A stretch of 64,000 bases of DNA from assembly GCA_907163345.1 (NCBI GenBank), contig CAJQUN010001278.1, forward strand, positions 1-64,000. The letters run 5' to 3'. The DNA is from Haberlea rhodopensis (taxonomy: Eukaryota; Streptophyta; Magnoliopsida; Lamiales; Gesneriaceae). Below, piece by piece: positions 56,422 through 64,000 of the stretch. A model generated the notes under the pieces. That model did not search any database, was not told the DNA's origin, and was given only the letters and a program-made list of their open reading frames with translations. Numbering within the stretch: position 1 is the stretch's first letter; each line of letters starts with the position of its first letter. The position numbers and the translations under genes were made by a program.

Positions 56422-57255
56422 GGATATTATCATCTCGTTCATCGATTCCCAAAAGACTCAATTTTGTTTGATTATTATCATTTGGAATTTAATTCCTCGC
56501 TCGCTTTATTCCTAGATAATTAGCCTCCATATCCTAGTTTAACTCTTATTGATCAATCAATTTATATACGAGCAATTAAGATTGAAATCATTATAGCATT
56601 CAAAACTATGAGTATGATATATCTAAACAACATAAACACACGCGGTTTATATTAACCTAGTCAATTATTTTCCCTGAGACTTAATAAATTCACACGCGCA
56701 AAATTATCAGTCTTAGTTGCTTCGTAAATTAGATTATTCAGACAATTTTTTTATTCGATGTCTAATTAGCAATAGATTGCATGCAAGTTAATGAGTTTTC
56801 AATCCAATAATAAAACAACAATCATATCAATAAAATCAGGAAACCAATGATACTCAATCGATAATTAAATAACATGAATCACACAAAATTAATAAATCAA
56901 AGGTATTGTCTTCCTCAACTAAGAATTAAAAGGTTTAGCTATGCATAATCAAATCAAAACAATCAAAATTATTCTAGAAAGCATTAAATAAAAGCAAAGT
57001 AAAGAAAAACTAAAAGGATATCCACTAGTCGAGGTCGTCAATCCCGCCTTCGTATTGCTCTTCATAGCCGCCTTCAAAATCTTGAGAGAAAAGTTAAATC
57101 TAAGCTATCTAATGTCTATCTAATTTATCTAATGTCTATCTCTACTCTACATTACTATTAATAAGTCTGAAATCTCAAGTTTATAAGGATGAAGACTGAA
57201 AGAATAGGTTAGAATCCTCATTGGATTGAAAGAAAGCGAGTTTCTATAATTTCAG

Positions 57256-57747
57256 GATTTTGCAGCGTGAAAGGCGCCAAGGGATTGGCATGAACGTGCC
57301 TTGTTTTCTATCTTGAATGCTGATTTTTTGGTCAAGTAGCATGAAGGCGCCAACCATTGGCATGAACTCGTTGCATCTTCTGTTTGGACTGGTGTGAACA
57401 CGCTGACCATTGGCGTGAAGGCACCAAGCTTGCTGCCCTGGTTTTTTATGTTCGTTTTGAGCGACTTCTTTCCTCGTTTCTTGCTTCTTTGAGTTCTTCA
57501 AGATTCTGCGGCATGAAGGCGCTAAGGAATTGGCGTGAACGTGCCTTGTTTTCTGTCCTGAATGCTGAATTTTTGGTCAAGTGGCATGAAGGCGCCAACC
57601 ATTGGCGTGCATGCGCTGCATCTTCTGTTTGGGCTGGCGTGAACACGCTGACCATTGATGTGAAGGCGCCAAGCTTGCTGCCCTAGTTTTTTATTTTCAT
57701 CTTTTGAGGGACTTCTTTCCTCATTTCTTGCTTCTTTGAGTTCTTTT
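57256..57747. repeat. 246-bp tandem duplication inside an LTR-like segment
   Basis: Units 57256-57501 and 57502-57747 share blocks such as GAACGTGCCTTGTTTTCT, AAGGCGCCAACCATTGGC and GAACACGCTGACCATTG, with about one difference per ten bases by eye. The surrounding segment (56422-57893) ends TAGGCACATCA, which on the minus strand is a TGATGTGCC start like the Gypsy F LTR. The same pair occurs in copy 1, where element E sits at the unit junction. Confidence 0.8.
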
Positions 57748-58152
57748 CCATCTTTTAGTCATCATTTGATCTCTTTTTATCATTTTCACCTAAAAACAAC
57801 CAAATATACTGTTAGGTAATAATATTAACAATTAAAATGTACCTAATTGTTAACAATTAAACGCACTAAATGTGTCTATTTCTAGGCACATCACTTGTTC
57901 TTGATATTGTCTCTGATTCTTTCTTATAATTTTTCCAAATTTTCTATGAATGGAGACATTGCAATACTGCTTATCTGCTCAACCATCACGTCGGCTGCTG
58001 AGGATGGACTGGAGCTAGTACTAATGCAATAGTTGATGGTTCAGTTGCAACTGCTAATGCCCACGTTGGTTGGGAGGTTGTAACTTCTAGCTCTCCCCAA
58101 ACAAATTGTGAAGTTAACTTTGTCTAGATCTTTCGACTCTCACATGGCAATG

Positions 58153-58360
58153 TGTAGGATCAAGAGCTTTCCACTTTATCAAGTTAAAGATGGTGGTGAC
58201 GATGCAGCTATATTTTTAAACCATAAAGCAACCCAAACGCCACGCTTCGATCACTCTTCAAGCAAGGAGAATTATTGAACTCCAACAATCCCCCTCCCAA
58301 TAATTGCACTATCTTATAACTCATGGGAATTGAGCAAATGACATTGGCTCTGATACCAAT
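58153..58360 (-). repeat. Short Copia LTR-PPT-PBS cluster, copy 2
   Basis: Exact positional counterpart of 53217-53424, with the PBS complement at 58346-58358 and the second LTR start TGTAGGATCA at 58361. Confidence 0.6.
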
Positions 58361-60129
58361 TGTAGGATCAAGAGTTTGTCGTTTTACCACATGGGCTTAA
58401 GATGTTAGGGCCTCACTACGAGATTAAATGCCCGAGCTTGCTGAAGCCTTGCTGCGGTATACCCGATACTATCAATTAGAACCTTACTGCGAAATTGCAT
58501 GTCCAAGCAAGTGAATATGACATTACAACGAGATTACATGCCTGAGCTGTTAAATTGGGCCTTACTACAAGATTACATGCCTAATGACTGATCTCTGAGC
58601 TTGTTTTATATCCCCGAAAAGATAGTGCACTACTAAAACATATATAAGAAATTAGCATACTAGTCGTTTAGATTTAACATAATGGAGACCATGTGTTGAA
58701 GTTAAGGCCGACTAATTAGTACTGACTGTTAGGCTGAAGCTGAGGCCGACCGTTTCAATGTCGGACTAAATTTAACTTAACTCCGAAAGTGCTGCGCTGA
58801 AGATGCAGCCAGCTTAAAGTGCCGAGCAAAGGTAGTACATTTCAAGCATCTGAGCTTAGACTGTAAAAAATATTTAAGCCAAAGAAAATAAGGCAAATGA
58901 AATCTGATACAATAATATTTGATAGTTTTAATGTATGTTGTAGCATATAAAATATGTGTCTCCCATCCGATACTCGAGTTGTTGTATAGAGGTGAGAGTC
59001 AGCCTGATATTCCAAGCTAAGGAGATTCGAAAATTCCTTGAAATCTGGGTGGCGATGTAGTCATGCTTAATCCATGTATTGAAAATCTTTTAAGCAATGG
59101 GGTACGCTATTCCAAGATTATGGCATGACCATCAAATTTTTTTTAGCAATTGGAAGGTACAAACTAATTTAACATGTATCTTAATCCATGTTTGTCGAAA
59201 ATATTGGTTTTTCGATCAAAGTTATTGCCAAAAACCAAGAGTGATGGGTTTTGTCCAAGAAAAAGTAAATAAATAAGAGTTATATTATAAGGTGAAGCTG
59301 TTAAGGAATGGTAAAAGGGGATGCATTGTTAGGAATTATTATTTAGGAGTTGAAATTTATCTCTAATTAACTGTGCACAACACCAAATAATTGGTTAAAT
59401 TAAAAAAAGAAAGAAATGCAAGCCCCATTTACCTTTTAAAGGAGCAAACTATAATGTCAGTCTATCCTAATAACACCAAGTATCTGTAAAATGCTAGAAT
59501 AAAGCATGCTGTTCAGTCTGCATTTTAATCCACTTTGCTTAAAAACTATGCAGATGGGTGATCCTAACCAAGGAACCACATAAAGTCTAAAAATATGTTT
59601 CAACTTATAAAATCGAGAGGATTAGATGATGGAGATATTGCTTTCCATTTTCTCAGAAAGTCCTAGGAGTTTGAGTCAAGAAAAACTTTATAGTGTATGC
59701 TAAGAATTGGTTACGAATGAAGTAGTTCATTTATCTTATAAAGAGCTAGCATAGCTTCTAAACTCTAAATGTGGGACACTTATCAACACGCACCCTAACG
59801 TGTGACATTATATAAATTAAACACGTTGACTGATAACGCGGATGACGGTGAGCATGCGAGCGGAGTAGCTAATCGCATGGGGGGAGTAGCCATGAGAAAC
59901 CTGCTCTGAAACTATGTTAAAGAATTATAAATTCCACCTTAATCTTTTGATGGTGCATGTATATCATATTTAAATAATTATACAATATATGATGCAATCT
60001 AAAAGATTTGATATGATTGACTAGATCCTATCTAAATAATACAAGTTAATCTTTCTTAACAATAGAAGATCATGAAATATCTTTCTTAATTATCTTTGAC
60101 ACCCCCCACAAGCGAAGCGTGTGATTGGG

Positions 60130-60950
60130 TCCAACGCAAAGATTCGATTGAGAATAGGTAAACAGTGTGTGGGATAGACTCTTTGTGAAGATGTCTGCAA
60201 TATTAAGATTGGAAGGAACAAATCGTGTGGTGAGTCATCTGAACATGACAAATTTTCTAGTAAAATGATAGTCAAGTTCAATGTGCTTCAATGTTTGTGG
60301 GAAACAGGATAGCCAATTATAAAGACAACACTCTTATTATCACATAGTACTATAGGGCATGATGGCAAGGGAATCCAAAGTTCACGAAGGAGGTGAGAGA
60401 GCCATTTCCAGCTATATTTTTTTTGTCATATTCTATTAGTTTTAAAAAAAAAGATGAAACAGACCCAAATTATGAACCAACCAGAGCAGTATTTTCAAAA
60501 TCGGGTCGAATATGAAATCGGTGCTCTTACATGTTACAGATTGATAGGTTCGATCGATTGATTACCAATATATTTACGAATTTTGATCAAATAATTAGAG
60601 GAACCAGTCATATGGTTCGACGACCGCCCCGGAATCTACAACCAAGAAGATGAAATATTTTTATCAATGCCTTGAAGCTCAAGAGCAGAGAATGCTGAAA
60701 TAATCATATGTTGAACCATGTCGGGTGTAAGAGGTTTCGAATTGGTGGCCGGAAATGTGGTGTTGGCTGAAGAAGAATCTGAAGCAGACGGTGCAACAGC
60801 TGTGTGAAATGCTTTAACACGCCAATTTTGAGGGCGTGTAGGATATTCAACAATGATGTTATCCTTTTGTTTACACTAATCGCAAAACTTCTAATTGCAG
60901 TTCCTGATAATATGGCCGAGACCCTTGTCCTGAGATGCCAATATAGATGT
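60130..60950 (-). pseudogene. Decayed Copia H pieces, copy 2
   Basis: Counterpart of 55230-56010, with the same gag-tail and RNase H-like translations and slightly different indels. Non-functional. Confidence 0.6.
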
Positions 60951-61182
60951 CAAAGTTATTCGGTTGTCAACTTAAACTCGACGTGCGGTACGATTTCGAG
61001 TTTCGTAGTAGGCTCGATTCGATTCATTCTAACTGCCACCCTCACTCCACAAGCTTGAAGTACCTCCCGCTCGGCCACCTCCAAAATCTTCAGAAAAGCT
61101 ACAGAGATGTTATTCCCACGAATCTTCTCGAAGATCAATTCAGGATAAAACGGAGCAGAATTTCTGTTAGAAAGAGAGGAAA

Positions 61183-63773
61183 ATGGTAGCATCGCAGGTG
61201 GTAAATACATATCCTTTGTCAAGCTACACTTTCGACACCAAAGAGCCGAAAATGGAGAAAGATACTTCCGTCGCTGATCCTCTTGCTCGGATGAAAGTCA
61301 AGTTCGTATTTTGTCCGCTTTGTTTATGTTTTTTCCTTTTTATTTTTGTTTAAAGTTGTCTGTTGTACTGTCTTTGTTAAACCCTAGATCAAATTTAGTG
61401 AATGTCTACAGATTGACTGTTGGAGGTGATTTTGTCGAATTTTGTTTGCTTTTTTGGGTTGCAGCTACATCAAAGAAGGCATGAGGACTAGCGTCGAGGG
61501 GATTTTGATGGTACGTGTTTTTTGTCCTCAATTTGGATATTGTTGGCGTGTTTGATGATTCTGATGTTTTTGCGTACAATTTCAAGAGACATATTTTCTC
61601 GTTAAATCTTTTGAAAATTGAGCCTTGAAGCAGTTCAAGTTTACAAACATGTGAATAACCTGGTTATTTAGTAAAATATATTTCTCAAACCCTCTCTTTG
61701 GTCCAAAGATTAGATTGGGGAAAGTGGATAGGAACGTTTTGATAAATTGAAACTAATTTAGTCGAATTCTCGTTTCGTTCCAATAGTTTCAGTTTTTAGA
61801 TTGTTTCTTAACAAATGTTGCTGAAATGGTTTGTTATAGCATTTCCTTCATGTTTCCATTGAAAAGGAGATTGTCAGTGTTTTTTCACCTTACCATTCTA
61901 CATTCTTACGTAGTGCTGAAATGCCTTTATTTAGTAACACCATCTTAATGTTCTATCGCGCTGAGAATTGCATACAAGCAATGCTAAATTTTGTTTTGTT
62001 ACACTCGGTTAGGCATCACATCTTGACCCGATTCTGCTGAATCTGGAAGTAAAATAGTATGTTGATATGTGATCAAATTTGCAGAGTGGATCGAAATATA
62101 AACAATGAACTGGAATATGAAAATGGTATCAAGTGTTTACAGAATTTCAGAGCACTCAAGGCAACAAAATAACAATAAAGGAAATAACAGAAAATGAAGA
62201 AACAATCTTCTCTAATCTCTCTACGTCACTCTCTCTTATATGTTCCCTGCAAAACCGTTAGCCACTACACACAAAATCTTCTAGATGCTTTGGTGGTCCT
62301 CTCATGTGGTTGCTTGCGCGTGTGTTTGCCATTTGGGCCTTTGATTGTACCGGTTCTCCCTGATGGGTCGCATCACGCATGCATTTAAATAAGTCTTTAA
62401 TCAGTATGTAGTTGTTCCTTATTGTTGAAATAGTTCGTTGAATTTTGTATTACCATGCCTCTACATGCTGAGATTCAAAGTGCAGGATACTTATTCATCA
62501 TCATTGAAATAGTTAATCTATTATTTTGTTACCATCTCTGCTTCATCTTGAGAAATAGAGGAAAATAGCGTTACAGCTGGCCTAATATTTTGTTTAATTT
62601 CATTTGTTAATTGTTCCTATTCCTTGACTGAATTCCAAACATCTTTCTCTTGTGTAATGGACATACCGTTTGCGTTTTACCGATGCAAACCTCTGAATTT
62701 TATTCGATCTTCTTTATCTATGATGTGCTTGTAATACTGCTGAGTGTATATGTGCGAAGACTCATCATGTGATTACATTGTAGAATAAACTATAAAAATT
62801 TAGTAGTAATTTTTTTTTCATGTTTTAGAACACAAAATCTACTGTTATAATTGATACTAAAAGAAGAATTTTTGTGAATACCTGGTGTTAACAAATATAG
62901 TAATTTCATAGAAAGGTGCTAATATTTTTTTTTATCCTTTTCTCATGCCACGGAAATACTGCCAGGAACGTTAGCCCTGCTTGTAGTTCATGTACCTTCC
63001 ATAACATTTACAGATCACAGCTGAAATTGGCAAATTGGTGTCTTTCCCAGAACAGTGATACGAAATGTTCCTAAAAGTGCTCTATGTTGGTTATTTTTTC
63101 TTTCTGTCAGACAGCAAATTTATTTGTGAACTTGTCTTTGAGAATTATTTCGAAAGATGGATTAAATGCATATCACATACTTGGAAATAAAGCATGTGGA
63201 ACGGGAAATGAACCTATTAGGGTTGTCTTCTTTGGAGATTCAGTTGTAGCGGAATCTCATTGCATTATTGCGATTATGATATCTAATGGTTAGAAATTTT
63301 TTGGCCCGAGACTATCTGAATTAGGACCTGCTACAAGGATTCTGTCAGAGCACAAGGATATCAACTGTTAATTTTTATCTCCGTCTATACTGTTTATCAT
63401 GATTACAGTTAATAATGCTGCTGATAATTTAGTCATCTTTACTTATGTCTGAGTGGAGTGAAATATGCCTGAAATTTCAGGTGCAGGAGCATAATCAGCC
63501 TCATATCCTTCTTTTGCAAATTGGGAATACTTTCTGCAAACTGCCAGGTGGCAGATTGAAACCAGGAGAGAATGGTATGATGATTACTTCAGTTTTATTG
63601 GTTATTATATCCCGCGATTCCTTCCAACTACAAGCGCTGTGTTACCAATTTTTATTGTGCTTATTTATGTTTCTTCGTCTCCTTCTTAATAATTCACAGA
63701 GATTGAAGGGTTGAAAAGGAAACTCTCGAGCAAACTTGCTGCTAATTCACCTTCTCTACAGCCAGATTGGCAG
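61183..63773 (+). CDS. CFIS2: CFIm25 (CPSF5/NUDT21-type) pre-mRNA cleavage factor, exons 1-4, 3' end outside window
   Basis: Exons by GT-AG rules and protein continuity: 61183-61301, 61465-61510, 63481-63574, 63700-63773. The product starts MVASQVVNTYPLSSYTFDTK, runs through EKDTSVADPLARMKVNYIKE, RTSVEGILMVQEHNQPHILL and FCKLPGGRLKPGENEIEGLK, and stops at PDWQ, about 111 residues of roughly 200. This is the plant form of the 25-kDa subunit of cleavage factor Im. It binds UGUA in pre-mRNA, dimerises, and guides poly(A)-site choice in the nucleus. The Nudix fold is present but its box is degenerate (GGRLKPGENEIEGLKRKL), as expected for a non-hydrolysing RNA binder. The remaining exons would start with a VGECVA-type segment beyond base 64000. 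Intron 2 is long (1,970 bp). It is the only uninterrupted conserved multi-exon gene here. Confidence 0.93.
61511..63480 (+). other. Intron 2 of the CFIm25 gene
   Basis: 1,970 bp, starts GTACGTG and ends TTTCAG. AT-rich with no coding match. ORFs inside (62194-62388, 63084-63293) have no recognisable similarity and are taken as chance. Confidence 0.85.
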
Positions 63774-64000
63774 GTAATGTGTAATGAACCACTGGTATAC
63801 AATGGAGAGAAATTATCAATAATCCAATGTGAAGATGCAATGTGGAGATCTGTGTATTCTGACTAGGATTAGTATCATAAGCATGAAACTTAATTTTACT
63901 TATATTTCCAAAACTTATATCTGGTTCACTTCATATTTTCATCCGAAGAACATAAACGTGAGTCCTCGGATATATTGTTTCAGGCGGAAGACATATATGT

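Larger units (their letters stand above)
56422..60963. repeat. Direct duplication, copy 2 (empty site)
   Basis: 4,542 bp matching 49021-56026 minus its retrotransposon. At 57495-57512 it reads through TTCAAGATTCTGCGG without interruption; that is the exact pre-insertion sequence for element E, with one GATTC. It ends 219 bp before the CFIm25 start codon. Confidence 0.9.

Noticed and set aside
60956..61222. 88-residue minus-strand ORF overlapping the CFIm25 start
   Set aside because: Family not recognised and it overlaps the conserved first exon; probably chance, although a divergent decayed gene cannot be fully excluded.
62194..63293. ORFs inside CFIm25 intron 2
   Set aside because: No similarity, no splice logic that preserves the conserved protein, and flanked by strong GT-AG borders.
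1..64000. Endogenous pararetrovirus or other viral insert
   Set aside because: All RT regions have Copia order or Copia motifs; no movement protein, coat-type CCHC arrangement of a caulimovirid or other viral gene was seen.

Overview
This window looks like a transposon-dense stretch of a flowering-plant (dicot) nuclear genome. The evidence is the set of Copia and Gypsy LTR retrotransposons, hAT-like and Mutator-like DNA elements, a tRNA-derived SINE and three recognisable plant host genes. One Copia element carries a large extra reading frame that resembles, from memory only, proteins predicted in Gesneriaceae (Lamiales) genomes. That points weakly to Lamiales. No prokaryotic operons, CRISPR array or organellar genes were seen.

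Host genes. (1) A single-exon CLE signalling-peptide precursor lies on the minus strand at 7890-8165, with a TATA box. (2) A UGT91-type UDP-glycosyltransferase lies on the plus strand at 29371-30753. It is nearly complete, but a one-base loss in codon 7 seems to have disconnected the original start codon. (3) The first four exons of a CFIm25 (CPSF5/NUDT21-type) polyadenylation factor gene lie on the plus strand at 61183-63773 and run off the right edge.

Layout. 1-5945: Copia A (minus) interrupted by a 2,049-bp solo LTR with a perfect 5-bp target-site duplication (TSD). 7.9-8.2 kb: CLE gene. 8.6-8.9 kb: foldback element. 9.2-13.5 kb: Copia B (minus), split by another solo LTR. 13.5-15.3 kb: degenerate repeats. 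15.5-16.5 kb: hAT-like element of exactly 1 kb. 17.45 kb: SINE. 17.7-20.1 kb: Copia G. 21.6-24.5 kb: Gypsy fragment F. 24.5-27.2 kb: gag-only Copia D with a nested hAT. 27.29-29.12 kb: Mutator-like element with very long inverted repeats, inserted just upstream of the UGT. 30.9-39.0 kb: an LTR fragment, then a Sirevirus-like Copia C (minus) with 3' LTR, env-like ORFs, RT and integrase. 39.0-40.1 kb: a tandem array with a trimeric 175-bp higher-order period. 42.6-44.2 kb: Copia I. 44.2-47.0 kb: non-autonomous LTR element J (plus) with a hAT inside its ORF. 49.0-61.0 kb: a 4.5-kb segment present twice in direct orientation; the first copy contains a complete 2,469-bp gag-only retrotransposon and the second copy is its empty site. 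61.2-64.0 kb: CFIm25 gene.

The parts do not form a pathway. The three host genes are unrelated islands, and two of them (UGT and CFIm25) have repeat-derived sequence within about 230 bp of their start codons. The features most worth follow-up are four. Perfect palindromes built on a GATCGATC core, with covarying flanks, recur in several LTRs. The 58/58/59-bp satellite has a higher-order period. The retrotransposon insertion is proved by its internal empty site. The UGT start codon appears damaged.
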